Assembly: GCA_964036195.1 (NCBI GenBank)
Contig: OZ038452.1
Location: 30,267,785 to 30,331,784 of the forward strand
DNA: 64,000 nucleotides
Origin: Sphaerolaimus hirsutus
Lineage: Eukaryota; Nematoda; Chromadorea; Monhysterida; Sphaerolaimidae
Reading direction: 5' to 3'
The translations under genes and the position numbers were made by a program. Positions 1-11,400 of this stretch are shown here, one piece after another. Position 1 is the first letter of the stretch, and each line of letters starts with the position of its first letter. Below the pieces are notes generated by a model that had not been told where the DNA came from, ran no database searches, and was given only the letters and a program-made list of their open reading frames with translations.

Positions 1-871
1 TATTGTTAAAGTGTCTATTATTTTTTAAGTATTTACACACATGTGAAAATAGGACACGTTTCAGTTAGAATGCAACCCTAAGATAATTTAAACATACCTA
101 GTTTTTATGTTGATGTATTTTATCTTTACACTAATTAGTGTATGCTTTTTTGTATCAGTTTTCATCAGTCACAGTTTAAGCTTTTAGGTAACATCAGAAA
201 TTACTTTTTTTCATGTTTGTGGTTAACTTTATTTTTTACTGCTTAGTTGGCAATAAATTTTCATATGGATGTAATCGTGTTGTAAAAACAGAAAAATCTA
301 ACTAATCATACAGCATAGGCTCGCTTGGCATGTAAACCGCTTGGCATGTAAACCGCTTGGCATGAAGACGCGTTGCAGGGGTCACATGGGGGGGGGGGCT
401 GCTCAGCTATCTATCTATCCATAGGCTATACTATCCCCTGAGCCCCGCCCCAAATGTCTCAACCATCTACTATCTAAGTGGAGCAAACTTTGAAAGATTT
501 TTCCCCAACATTCACTCAAAATCACTAAATTTTGCTCCATTTTGTCAATTTTGCCATATATTTATCATATTCATATGTTTTTCCCCAGCGAGCCCCCAGA
601 ATAACTTTCAGCTATCTATTTATCTATGACTCTGGAGGAGAGATTTGTTATCTATGATGCCACTGAGAGGGTCAAAACCGTAGAAACCCCTGATCCGCTG
701 TCTACATGCCAAATGGGTTACATGACAAGTGGCACAGGCCCAATCATACCAAACAAAATGACAACTTGTGCGCAAAGTGATAAAGCCCAATGAAATTTTG
801 AGAATTAAAATTGACTTACAAATATCAACAAAACATTTCTTTTGTGGAGATGGCCTAATAACACATTAATT
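1..871. other. AT-rich DNA without recognisable gene
   Basis: No reading frame of credible composition is seen on either strand. The stretch holds a 16-base tandem repeat (322-372), a G-run near 390-400, and a short CTAT-rich patch near 402-425. I see no splice-bounded coding segment. Confidence 0.5.
322..372. repeat. short tandem repeat, 16-base unit, about 3 copies
   Basis: The unit CGCTTGGCATGTAAAC occurs twice in full, followed by a third partial copy ending in CATGAAG. Seen directly; no function inferred. Confidence 0.8.
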
Positions 872-1152
872 GAGGACGGCACCAGATGTCAACTGGTTCC
901 CATCCGAATTCAAAGTTTGCTGAAAAGAAACACTGCGCATTATTGTATACACATATAGGATACTTCATGCCGGCGTCATATTTACAGTGCATATACCGCA
1001 AAAAATTTATCTTTTCCGACATTTATCTTTTCAGCTTCATTTGCAACATGATACAACACTTTTGCATTAGAACGCGTTCGCTGGCTGGCAGCGACGTTGA
1101 ATTGGGATGGGGACCAGTTGCATTTGGTTTCCCTGTCAACTGGTGTGTGCTA
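872..1152. repeat. inverted-repeat element, TCAACTGGTTCC family
   Basis: Left arm (about 886-915, TCAACTGGTTCCCATCC) pairs with a right arm near 1095-1130 (GGGATGGGGACCAGTTG). Related pairs lie at 20079-20236 and about 53150-53360, so this is a dispersed foldback family. The AGTTAAGAG element starts directly at its right end. Confidence 0.6.
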
Positions 1153-1376
1153 GGGCCAGTTCCGCAAGTGGAAAAAGTTGAGAGTTAAAACTTAAGAGTT
1201 GAGTAAAATGACAAATGACAAGTTATGAGTAAAGTCAAGAGTTAAGAGTTGAATAAAGCGACAAATAATTTTACTCAACTCTTAACTTTTAACTTTACTC
1301 TTAACTTATCATTTATCATTTTACTTAACTCTTAACTCTTTACTCTTAACTTTTCCACTTGCGGAACCGGCACCAG
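1153..1376. repeat. small inverted-repeat element, AGTTAAGAG word family
   Basis: The ends are GGCCAGTTCCGCAAGTGG and its inverted form ending CCGGCACC. The inside is built of repeated words (AGTTAAGAGTTGAGTAAA, AAATGACAAATGAC). Close relatives lie at 41494-41660, about 32450-32632 (GAGAAGTGAGAAGTAAA words), 4091-4597, and a minimal 45-base copy near 31092-31137. Confidence 0.75.
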
Positions 1377-2096
1377 GGCCAACTGAAAGAGGTAAATGTA
1401 AAAATGATCACAACTGAGTAACTGCAGCGTCTGACCCTGTCATAAAATATCGATAATTTGCATAATCCTGCGTCCCAATCACAAAAGGACACGAGGCATC
1501 TTTGTTTTTGCTCCAGAGACTTTTCAAAAGCCTCGCTTCATGTTTTGGCGATTTGCCAGAATTTTGGAATTCACCCTGGGATCCAAAATTGAACGTGAGC
1601 CATCCGCTGCGCTTTCGTTCTCCCGTCTGCGAATGGTAATGATGGCAATTTTTTTTTGAATTTCTTCCAAAATAGTTTCATTTCATAATCTTCGATTTTT
1701 GGGATACTTATCAAATTTTCAATTTTTATGTCGATTAGTTTTTTATCCGGGATCAGTTTAAGGGATCAGTTCCACTACCGCATACCGTAAAATATTAAAT
1801 AAAACGTGATGCTTCGGCCACATAAATATGATATATCATGTAAAATAAAATGAAGGCGAGGAAAATATTGTTTTGCATTTAATACTGGCAAAATATTGTT
1901 CATAAAAAATTCAACTGACCGTGGACATTTTTCCCAGCTTTTTCATCAAACTCTGCGGGTTGTTCGAAGTTGCCGGGCCAAAAGGCGCCGGCATTAATAC
2001 AGTTGAAACGTCGGCTTTGTCTTCGGAGTCTCCGATAATTGCATTTTTGCGGAACTGTGGAGGTTTTGGCACGCGTCCAAGTTTTGAATATGATTA

Positions 2097-2142
2097 CCGT
2101 ATTTCCTCGAAATACCCTCAATGTACCGTATTTCCTCAACGT
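2097..2142. repeat. fragments of TACCGTATT-end element
   Basis: Two partial copies of the TACCGTATTTCCTC terminus lie in tandem. They are ends without a matching partner, so probably remnants. Confidence 0.4.
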
Positions 2143-2149
2143 AATTAAT

Positions 2150-2825
2150 TGGCCGGAAAACGGAAAAATGAAATGCCGGAAAACGGAAAACGGAAAGCGA
2201 AATTTTCATGGAAACGGAAAGAATAAAGTGAAATTTGCATGGAAATGGGCAAATTTGCAGAAGGAAAACCTGCATGCAGGTTTGCCTGTTTGGCTTTGAT
2301 TGTGGTAGCTGTACATTCTGCAACTATGGATCATGCCAGTAACTGCACTTGTATTTCAAGCTTAACTGAACCAACAAAAAATCATCAAAAGGTAGCAAAA
2401 ATACACTACAACAACAATAAGAATTAAGCAAAAGTGAACTTTGATGTAACTGAACAGTAAAAAGTATACTCAGCGGACTGCTAAGTACGTGTCCAAAATT
2501 ACTTTGTGTTTTTTGCAGATTTGGATACAGATAAAAATTATGAACGACACAATAACCTGGTAGTTAAAAACACCATAGTATAAAAAGATAAATACAGATT
2601 GGAAAAAATAATGGAAAAATGCCAGAAAACTGAAAATCGTGCCAGAAAATGGAAAAATGCCCTGGAAAAATGGAAACTGAAAGGTAAAAAAATTTCAGCC
2701 GGAAAACGGAAAAACGGGCCGGAAAAACGGAAACGGAAAGGTAAACAATTTTCAGCTGCCGGAAAACGGAAAGGTAAAAAATTTTCCTGCGGAAACGGGA
2801 AACGGAAATGGAAATTTGACACCCT
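2150..2825 (-). repeat. GGAAAACGGAAA word element, reverse copy of the 24309-25249 family
   Basis: Repeated GGAAAACGGAAA words run to a terminus TTGACACCCTA at 2825. The middle (about 2235-2570) matches the middle of the 24309-25249 element in reverse orientation, including a segment around TGCATGCAGGTTTGCC. The left terminus is missing. Small peptides readable here appear in both copies only because the DNA is repeated. Confidence 0.7.
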
Positions 2826-2934
2826 AGTTTATACCGCCTACATACGTATATAAGTCTATAAATTGCGGTTTTTGTTGCATTCTTTGACGTCAGTGTACGT
2901 CACAAACGACCATTTCGTACTGTGATTTTGACAA

Positions 2935-3492
2935 ATTTCTGGCGAAAAAATACCCCCCCCCTCCACGAAATACCCCTCTTGTTTAACCCCCCTCAAAATT
3001 TCCACTCTGAAAAAATAAACCCCCGGGGGGTAATTCGAGGAAATACGGTATTCAAATTTCAAATATTAGTGAAATTTTGAGGGTGTAACTCGAGGGTGGG
3101 GGTATTTCGAGGCCGGTTTTTATTTCCCCAGACTTTTGTTAACTTCCGGTACGCTGTTTAAAACATACAGTATTTGCTTGACAAGTCCCCCTTGAAGAAT
3201 TCCCTCCGCGAATAATCCCCCCTGTAAGACGAGTGGGGAAATAATAATTTTCCCCTTTAATAATTCCCCCCTTAAGAGATTTGATCAATTTGTTGTGCCC
3301 AATTTTAACAAAAATGGCACCTTATTGTGTAAATACAGCTTATTTCATCGAATGAGTTGATAGAATCATGGTTGAAAATTTTGACAAACTAAAAATTCCC
3401 CCTCAAATAATTCCACCCCCTCGAATAGTTCCCCCTCCAAAAAGCCCGACGAAATAATAATCCCACAAGGGATTATTCAAGCAAATACAGTA
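2935..3492. repeat. TACCGTATT-superfamily remnants
   Basis: 2935-3058 is the right half of a CCCC-word copy that ends AGGAAATACGGTA. 3168-3492 is a copy with ATTCCCC words, running from ACAGTATTTGCTTGA to TCAAGCAAATACAGT. A further half end (TTAGAAGAAATACGGTA) lies near 3528-3543. Confidence 0.65.
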
Positions 3493-3683
3493 TTTATGCC
3501 GTTATGCCATTATTTATGCCGTTCTATTAGAAGAAATACGGTATATACTGGTCTATGTAATATGTGGATGGTATAAGCCCTGTCCTATTACAACTCAGTA
3601 ATTGTTTTTATGGGTATTCTGCATTACACAGAACACAAACTGCAGTTTTTGGCAATTGCATCACTCACTTTGGGTGGGGGTAG

Positions 3684-3776
3684 GGTGTCAAATTTCCGTT
3701 TTCCGTTCCGTTTCCATTTTCCGGCTGCTGAAATTTTGTTTCCGTTTCCCGTGACAAATTTTTTTGACACCCTAGG
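3684..3776 (+). repeat. short copy of TAGGGTGTCAAATTTCCG element
   Basis: It is bounded by TAGGGTGTCAAATTTCCG and TTTTTTTGACACCCTA with only about 60 bases between, making it the smallest copy of the family that also includes 24309-25249 and 54852-55070. Confidence 0.75.
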
Positions 3777-4090
3777 TGGAGGTATTGCGAGGGGGGGGGG
3801 GGTTATTTCTTCATAAGTTCGCTCATAGACCTTCCGGTATTTCGCGGGGGGGGGGGCGGTCTTTCGAGGAAATATGGTAGATACTTTTCAGAGTAAAAGT
3901 GGATAGGTGAACAGTGAATGATCTAAAATAATTGTGAAAAGAATTGTGAATTCGCGGCTACACACCGCGAAAGACCTTCTCATCTTCGCATGCCAAAAAT
4001 GCAGGGTGGCCCTTTCTGAATCGCCAGTTGAATAGCATCTTACTGGCGTCCCAGTTTCATTTTTTTCCAAATCGTTTTCTGGTGGGTCAC

Positions 4091-4597
4091 CCTGGGGTCA
4101 ATTCCGCAAGAGGAGAAGTAAAAAAATCATTTGAGAATGGAGAAGTAAAATGACAAATAATGAGTGAAATGGCAAGTAAAAAGTTACACAGAAGTAAAAT
4201 AGGTAATCGTAGAAGTTAAAAGTTATAAGAAAAGTTAAAAGTTGATTTCGCTTTTGTGTTTTTACTTCTCATTTCAGATCCTAACGATGGCTAACGAAAA
4301 TTCGAAAACATTTGATACTTCGTATACTCGGCGTACTGTAAAGTAGGTAAATATTGTATTTATGTGCAAAATCCTACCATAATTATATGAATAAAATCGT
4401 GTGACAAATTTCGTAATAAATAAATCCATAGTAAAAACGAAATATAATGATGAAAAACTGTTTAATTTTTGGTCATTATTCAGATAGGTTATGGTAGGTT
4501 TCTATACTAAGGTCGATGTCCACGAGTATAATTACCAATTCGATAATTGGTTTTCTTCATTCACAAATTGTTTTTTACTTCTCCACTTGCAGAATTG
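4091..4597. repeat. diverged AGTTAAGAG-family element (GAGAAGTAAA words)
   Basis: The ends are TCAATTCCGCAAGAGGAG and CTCCACTTGCAGAATTGG. Internal words are AGAAGTAAAATGACAAA. About 300 bases of unique AT-rich sequence lie inside. The ends match the 1153-1376 family after allowing substitutions. Confidence 0.5.
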
Positions 4598-4967
4598 GCA
4601 CCTGGTTTTCAGCATTCGGCGCCCTGGCTTCAATTTTTGTTTCGGATGTGTCCAATTTTTGCTGTATGCTTTCTGCTGAATTCGCTGCGTAGGTGGATAT
4701 TAATCTATAAAATAGACTGTGTGTTATTGTATTTACAAATTTTTATTTGTATCTGCTCGAATAATTCCCCTGGGGAATTATTTTTTCGTAGGAGGGAGGA
4801 GGGAGGTTTCGTTTTGAGGAGGGAACTATTCAAGGGGGGGGGGAATTTTTCAAGCGAAGGATTGGTATTTATTCCATACTTACCTATTAAGCCGGATTTA
4901 CAGCATAACGATCATTAGGTGACGCGGCAAATTCAACATCGCCGCAAATTCAATTATGCAAAAACCG

Positions 4968-5118
4968 TATAGCTACGGTTTCCAGAATTGACATGTGGAA
5001 AGAACGCACTCGTGTCTAGATTGGGTTTAAATTTTTTGAAAAATCTTTCCACATGTCAGTTTTGAGTGCGTTCTTTCCACATGTCAGTTTTGGAAACCGT
5101 AGCTCTTACGGTTTTTGT
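4968..5118. repeat. nested inverted repeat with ACCGTA-AGCTACGGT ends
   Basis: Arms of about 45 bases: AACCGTATAGCTACGGTTT to GAACGCACTC, with the inverted copy at about 5070-5118. The phrase TTTCCACATGTCAGTTTTG is repeated within the right half. Confidence 0.75.
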
Positions 5119-5550
5119 ATACCGTATTACCTCGAATTATCCCCCCTTGAATTAACCCCCCCTCGAATTAACCCCCCCCCCCTCAAAATGAGCTGGGGAA
5201 ATAAACCCCCCCTCGAAATACCCCCCCCCTTCGGAACGATGTACGTCATGTACATAATAAATACGTCATGTACGCAATGTACATGATGTATATTACTGTT
5301 AATTTGCATTGCAGCTACACATAGACTAGTTTGTGTAGCTATCTACGTTTTTATGTCCAAATATATCCTGTTTGGACTCATTTATTACCTCTTTTGGGTA
5401 CGCAAATGCCTACTATTTACTACGATCCTTACGAAAATTTCTGACGAAATAATAAAACCCCCCCTCGAATAACCCCCCTCGAATTAATCCTCCTCAAATT
5501 TTGCTGGCGAAATAATAAACCCCCTGGGGGTATTTCAAGGAAATACGGTA
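5119..5550 (+). repeat. TACCGTATT-superfamily element, CCCC word
   Basis: Full-length copy. It starts TACCGTATTACCTCGAA, carries repeated CTCGAATTAACCCC words and a unique core with GTACGTCATGTACATAA and TTGCAGCTACACATAG, and closes with a hairpin ending GGAAATACGGTA. The same core recurs in 45386-45814 and, reversed, in 48354-48807. Confidence 0.85.
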
Positions 5551-5573
5551 ATTGAATTTGCGGCGATGTTGAA

Positions 5574-5578
5574 TTTGT
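5574..5578. repeat. 5-base target duplication, left copy
   Basis: TTTGT immediately precedes the 5' LTR and recurs at 17125-17129 immediately after the 3' LTR. A short duplication of this size fits LTR-retrotransposon integration. Confidence 0.85.
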
Positions 5579-6677
5579 TGTGTAACATTATCGTAAAATG
5601 TAAAATCTTTAATATTTAAGTTGACGTTCTTATGTTCGCTTTTATATTTAAGTAATTCAATTTATTACGATTCCATTCATATTTACATTCCAGTTTTAAC
5701 ATCTTCACATTCACCATTTAATATCTCAAGCGATGTTGTTTACAACGTGCGCTTCACATCGCTCACATATTTAGATCTTAGTCATTGCTCACATTCCGCC
5801 ACATTTCCTTGACAAGCAGCACGCAAATACGCCGTCATGTTTATGTTAAGCGGCGGGCCCGCCCCGAGTGGGGGGCCGGGCCCGCGCGCCATTTCAAATG
5901 CCGTCTGGCTTGTCTCACATTTTCACTATCTTGCCAGTTTAGCTCGCTTTTCATCGGAGAAGCGAGCGGGCAAAGATTGAACTTTCACAATTGGAAATGT
6001 TGGGTAAAAATCGGAGATTAGAGCCAACCGATTGGCGCCAAACCAATCGCCATCGGTCTGGCCCTTAAAAGCCGATTTCACAGTTAAAATCGGCAGTGTT
6101 TGCAACCTCGTCAACTTCACACGAATCTCTTCCTAGGATCTAAATAAGCGCCGTAGTCACTTTATTAAGTCGCTTGTTTTTGGTGCTAAGTTTAACGCTT
6201 GGTGCTTTAAGTCACCTCAGTGCTTTATTTCACACCTGCGCTGTTTTGAGGTGCTTTATTCACAACCGCGCCACTTAATTGTCGCCTCTTGTCGTAATTA
6301 AGTGCCTTCTTTAAATTGCCTTATTTCTCCGGTAATTAGAGCTTCTTTTACGTTTTATTTAAGTAATTAATTTAGTTGTAAATTAATTCCTTTGTTTACA
6401 TATATTTTTATATATATTTTATTTACATTTATTTCTTTGTATTTAATTGTCTAAATAAAAACGTTCGTCAAAACCTTTGGTAAACAATCTAAATTTGCTT
6501 CACACTAACTCACGTCAATTCACTTCAACTCAACTAATCACATTTGATAAAATAACGGAACGTCAACTAGAGACGACGCTTCACGTCAACTTTCACTTGT
6601 TCACATTCGTCCTCTTCCTCGGTTAGGAATAGGAACTGGTTCACAAGTCACTTCAACAAGTTCCGTATTATTTTACA
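5579..6677 (+). repeat. 5' LTR of BEL/Pao element
   Basis: Starts TGTGTAACATTATCG and ends TTATTTTACA. A candidate polyadenylation signal AATAAA lies at 6454-6459. A strongly structured GC island containing the palindrome GGCGGGCCCGCC lies at about 5850-5890. Promoter and start sites cannot be placed from sequence alone. TCACA occurs 14 times here by hand count, while TGTGA was not seen. Confidence 0.95.
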
Positions 6678-6695
6678 TGGCGCAGCGAGCAGGGT
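6678..6695 (+). promoter_or_regulatory. primer binding site, probably tRNA-Ser
   Basis: TGGCGCAGCGAGCAGGGT directly abuts the 5' LTR. TGG pairs with a tRNA CCA tail. The next bases imply discriminator G and acceptor GCAGCGA, typical of eukaryotic tRNA-Ser. The tRNA assignment is from general knowledge of tRNA-Ser ends. Confidence 0.65.
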
Positions 6696-6956
6696 GACTA
6701 ATTAAACTAATTGGTCACTCTAATTAAGTCGTCTCGCGCGAAATTTCATTGGAAATTGTTTTTTCACAGTCTGAGTCACAAGCACGAGGTTACGGTAATA
6801 CGGTTTTGGACGCAAAATCGTTAGTAGCACGTGCATATTAACTTACGATTTTACAAGTACAAGTCACAAGATTCGAAATATTTATTTTTATTATTTTATT
6901 TCGTTCACAGCTAGCTACCACTTTGCTAATAAGCAATAAATCGATCGAACTTTGCT

Positions 6957-8450
6957 ATGGCCGACGAACGCATACGCGCTCAGCGAGGCGCCGCCGCCGC
7001 CGCAGCTATGCCTGCGAGCAACGTTGATGAGTTCGACACAGCTCATCCGTTGACTCAACATAGCCGGGCGTTGACTGGAGTGCGCAACGGAGTGCTGCGT
7101 TTCACATCCAAACCGATTCCTAAAATCGTCAAAGACGAGTCACAACCCGCCGCCGTCAACATACGCGCGGCGGAGGAAGTATTAGAATTACTTCAGGCTT
7201 ACGGTTACCAAGCCGAGATGAAACGCTCGGACCTGTCTACGGCTATGGACAAATTCACAACTACTGTCCAAGACTACATCACAAGCCTAGACAGAGACGA
7301 AGACAGAGTAGCCGAGGAGATAAAGAGCGCCAACGCAAAATTGGAGCGCGCGCTCTACTCGGGCTCGAACAACGCGATGATGCTCATGGATGAGCTGGAA
7401 TCGAGGATTGCGTCCGCCCAAGCGCACATCAAATCCGCGGAAAGGTTGATACTTTCCTTGAAAGGTCAGTCCACTGTTGATTTAACTACTCAACCCCTTT
7501 CACAACCCCCTTACAACAATGTCAATATGGGAAGTAGTTCTCAACCTTCACAACCGGAAACTTTGTTAAAGTTACCTAAAATCGAGCTTGCTAAATATAA
7601 CGGTGATCCGTTAGAATGGGCAGCTTGGTGGGAGATTTTTCGAGCTCAAATTCACGACCGAGCTAATTTGTCAATGGGTATGAAATATACATACCTCAAG
7701 CTCAGCCTTACCGGTCCAGCAGCAGAACTGCTGGCCGGATTAAAAGGTGATGGTCGAGATTACATCACAGCGGTCACCATGTTACAATCAAACTTTGGTG
7801 AAACGCATCGGGTACAAGCAGCCCTTTGGGATAAATTGTATTCACTTGAAAAACCTTCGTCAAGAGGAGACTCTCTCACAAATTTCACACGAACCCTTTT
7901 GTCAACTCTCAATCAACTTAAAGAAAGGGGTGAAAGTGTCGATTCTGGTGCAGTGTTAAGAATAATTCGTGGTTATCTTCCCGATAATATTGTTCTTGCC
8001 GTCACAGAAGAACACCGGAATTCGATGCGCACCGCTGTAACCGGCGACACCGAACTCACAGTCGTCAGGTTTGTTGATGCATTAACTACCATTGCTCGTG
8101 CTCGGTTAGATGCGATGAAAACTGAACAACAAAGCTCACAATCTTCAACTGTTGTTCAGAAATCACAAAATTCATCATTAAAAAAGCCACAAAATGGAGG
8201 AGGTTGGCAACAGCAAAAGAAAAAAGGAAATAAATCACAAAATACCTTTTCAAAACCAAAACCTATTCACAATACGGTTGCTTTTGCTGGTACCAATGCT
8301 AACGTTGGTAAATCACAAGGAAAAAATAAAAATCCCACTCAACCTCCCAGAACTCCGGCGATCGGAGCGATTAGTCAAAAGCAGCCCTCACAACCTGCTG
8401 CTGACTATCGCAAGCCGAAATTCGAGTGCTTGTTCTGCGGCATCAAATAG
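6957..8450 (+). CDS. gag: BEL/Pao Gag (nucleocapsid zinc knuckle interrupted by TAG)
   Basis: 497 codons. The first ATG after the primer site is used; an alanine-rich N-terminus follows. A helical, charged region (residues about 65-165) is followed by a Ser-Gln/Pro-rich linker and then the retrotransposon gag core (about 205-390), with the phrases LPKIELAKYNGD and EWAAWWEIF that resemble the BEL-type gag family. A basic Gln/Asn/Lys-rich segment leads to the first half of a CCHC knuckle (CLFCGIK). The frame then meets TAG at 8448-8450, exactly one codon before the knuckle's histidine. The reading frame downstream is the same frame. Gag forms the cytoplasmic particle that packages element RNA. 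Confidence 0.85.
   Translation: MADERIRAQRGAAAAAAMPASNVDEFDTAHPLTQHSRALTGVRNGVLRFTSKPIPKIVKDESQPAAVNIRAAEEVLELLQAYGYQAEMKRSDLSTAMDKFTTTVQDYITSLDRDEDRVAEEIKSANAKLERALYSGSNNAMMLMDELESRIASAQAHIKSAERLILSLKGQSTVDLTTQPLSQPPYNNVNMGSSSQPSQPETLLKLPKIELAKYNGDPLEWAAWWEIFRAQIHDRANLSMGMKYTYLKLSLTGPAAELLAGLKGDGRDYITAVTMLQSNFGETHRVQAALWDKLYSLEKPSSRGDSLTNFTRTLLSTLNQLKERGESVDSGAVLRIIRGYLPDNIVLAVTEEHRNSMRTAVTGDTELTVVRFVDALTTIARARLDAMKTEQQSSQSSTVVQKSQNSSLKKPQNGGGWQQQKKKGNKSQNTFSKPKPIHNTVAFAGTNANVGKSQGKNKNPTQPPRTPAIGAISQKQPSQPAADYRKPKFECLFCGIK
8448..8450 (+). other. in-frame amber codon between gag and pol
   Basis: TAG interrupts an otherwise continuous frame from 6957 to 15944, within a CX2CX4HX4C knuckle. It may be programmed readthrough (known for gammaretroviral gag-pol) or a fresh nonsense change. 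The following bases, CACTAC, only partly resemble the CARYYA context that promotes readthrough in some plant viruses. Confidence 0.9.
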
Positions 8451-11400
8451 CACTACACAACCGACTGCCCTCAATACGTCACACCGAGAGAGCGCACTGA
8501 ACGGTTGCGAGCTTTGGGCGATGTGTGCACGCGCTGCACGCGCAGAGGCCATCAAGCGGCACAGTGCACTCAACAATTGAGTTGCTACTATTGTCACCAG
8601 ATTGGTCAGCATCACGGGGCGTTCTGTCCTACCAGACAGGCACCCGCCAGGCGTCAGGTAAACAATTCACAAAATAAAGCCTTTGTCAAAGCAACGAGCG
8701 CTAATTTTGTCAACGCTCAGGTAATCACAACGGGCGCGGCGTCGTCACACGCACCGCCATCGTATCCGCCTTCACATACGGAATCGATGAGCGTGTGTGT
8801 CATCCCACCGGACGAAAACGATTTCCGGTGGAGACAGAATACGCTGTACCAGCTGGACATGGACGGCCCGCTCGACATGGGCGAATGGCCGAGGCCCGCT
8901 AACGCACAACAGGCGAAAGCTCAGGAGGAAGCCCGCAAATATCACAGCGAGAACGAGCTGTGGACGACGCTCCGTGCCAACCTCATCCAGGAAGGCACAG
9001 ATATGGAGACTGTCGAGGCCAAAATCCGCGGCTTCCAGCAGAAACGATACGAGGTGTACCCACACCTCAACCCGAATCAAATGTCATCGTCGGTGCCACT
9101 TCAACCTAGTCACAGGCCCACGGTGGAGTTGCTGAGCGCACAGGCAGGTTACGGTAACCCCAACCCCGCTACCAGGCAGCAGGCCGAACAAGAATGTGAG
9201 TTCGATTTTGCACCTATTGTTCGTTTACAAGTGGCCCAGGCTTCATTAATTAATAAAGACGCTGAATTAAATCGAGTCACAGACCCTTTGTTAATATTCT
9301 TTGACACTGGATGCGAATATTCATACATTAAAGCATCCGTGGCAAATGAGTATAACTTTGAAAACAAAGGAGATGTTGTTCTTCAAATGAACGTGTTTGC
9401 GACAAAAACGCCCGTCACAGTCAATACGTTTTTGGTCGAGGCTGTCATGCCTATTTACAAACACGTCGACAATAAGGGCAATATGTTACAAATTCCGCTC
9501 ACTTTACGTGCAGTGGATAATTTGGCAACATATGCATGCCCACCTCCTTTGTCACAAGATGACAAAACAGTCATTTATATTGTGTATGGTGAACATGCAC
9601 AAGAACAATTCGCGGAACCGCTTGAATTGACCGAAATGACTGATGAGTTTTGTCACAAACTATGTCAACCAGATGTAGTCATTGGTCAAGACTATTATTG
9701 GAAGTTCGACATTCGACCAACAGAAATCGAACTCCCATCTGGATTGATCATAGTCGAATCAATACTTGGATTGATGCTTGGCAGAAATGTGTCATCACAA
9801 TCATTTGTCACAACACCCGACATTTCACCACATCAATTCATGGTTTCATGCAGTTCACATGCGTCATCAGCTGTTGCTGTTGGCCAGGAGACATTTTTTC
9901 AATTTCACAGTCTCGAGTCAATAGGTATCACAGATGATCCATTATCACATGATGACGACATAGCTGAACAGTTAATTCTGGAATCAATTACTCTCGATCC
10001 AGAAACTGGTCGCTATAGCGTAGATTGGCCATTCAAATCAACAATTCAAGAATTGCCAACCAACAATGCAGAAGCATTTCGCCGCTTTCTGTCACTGTTG
10101 AAACAGTTTCGAAAAGATCCCGATTTATTCGCTACATACGCGAAAGTCATCTCAGATCAACTTCACAAGGGTGTCATAGAACCCGTCTATGGTTCACAAG
10201 ATGGTTTGCAAGAACACATCTTACCTCACCAACCTGTCATCACACCTGGCAGATCGACAACATGTCGAATAGTGTATGATGGTTCTGCAGGCAAGCCAAG
10301 TCTCAATAATTGCTTATTTCGAGGCCCAGTTCTCACACCACTGGCGCTCGGATTAATGCTTCGCTTCAGAGCCAGAAAAGTAGTGTTATTAGCAGATATT
10401 GAGAAAGCATTTTTACAAATTGCTCTTCACCCAAAATCACGCGCTTTCACAAAATTTTACTGGCTGCGTGATGACACCATTCCATCTCATGAAGATAATA
10501 TTCAAATGATGCAATTCACAAGGGTGCTGTTTGGTCTCACATGCAGTCCATCCATTTTGTCAACTGTCATCAAATATCACCTAGAAGAGGAATTAGCTCA
10601 CATGCATCCCGCTGAGACCAATGAACGAATGAAACTGGAGCTGTTGCTCAACAGCATTTATGTTGATAATTTAGTTATCAGCGTAGATGATGACAAATAT
10701 GCAATACAGCTCTATCGTTTAATTAAAGCTGTTTTTGCCAGAGCAAATTTCAACATGCGCGAATGGATGACAAATTCGCCAATGGTCTCGGAGAAAATCA
10801 AACCCGATGACCTCAACCCGAAAAAGTCACAATATATCAAAGTAATGGGTCTCGTTTACGATCACATTGAAGACACCATTGCGGTGCCAGCTCCCAAGAA
10901 AGATTTCACGCTCATTGTCACAGCCACACGCCGCAATTTAAATAAATTGCTGGCTTCAACATACGATCCTATTGGCGTCACAGCACCCGCGTTATTTCGG
11001 TTGAAATTTTGCGTGTCACAAATAATACAAAGGTGCAATATCACAACCTGGGATGAACTCATCGAAGACCCAGAGGCGGATGACTTACTGGACGATTTAA
11101 AACGACATCTCTCGTCCATAAGTCAAATCAAATTCCCACGCTCATTTCACTCTTTTGGCATCGATGTCAAAGCTGTCACAAGGCCATTAGAATTACATGT
11201 GTTTTGTGATGCCTCAAAAGATGGATACGCCGTTTGCGCTTATTTGCGTCAAAAAGCGATTTCACCTGACGAATACGGTTATGAAGATGACCGATATTTT
11301 AGTGGTTTTCTCACAGCTCGCACAAAACTAGCCCCACTTCCGTCAAAACAAGGTCAACCCCTCACAATCACACGCTTGGAATTGCTAGGTGTCACAATTG

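Noticed and set aside
2239-2427. Small peptide with a hydrophobic stretch repeated at 24757-24972
   Set aside because: The same peptide appears only because both lie in copies of one repeat family; no splice or expression signal supports a gene.
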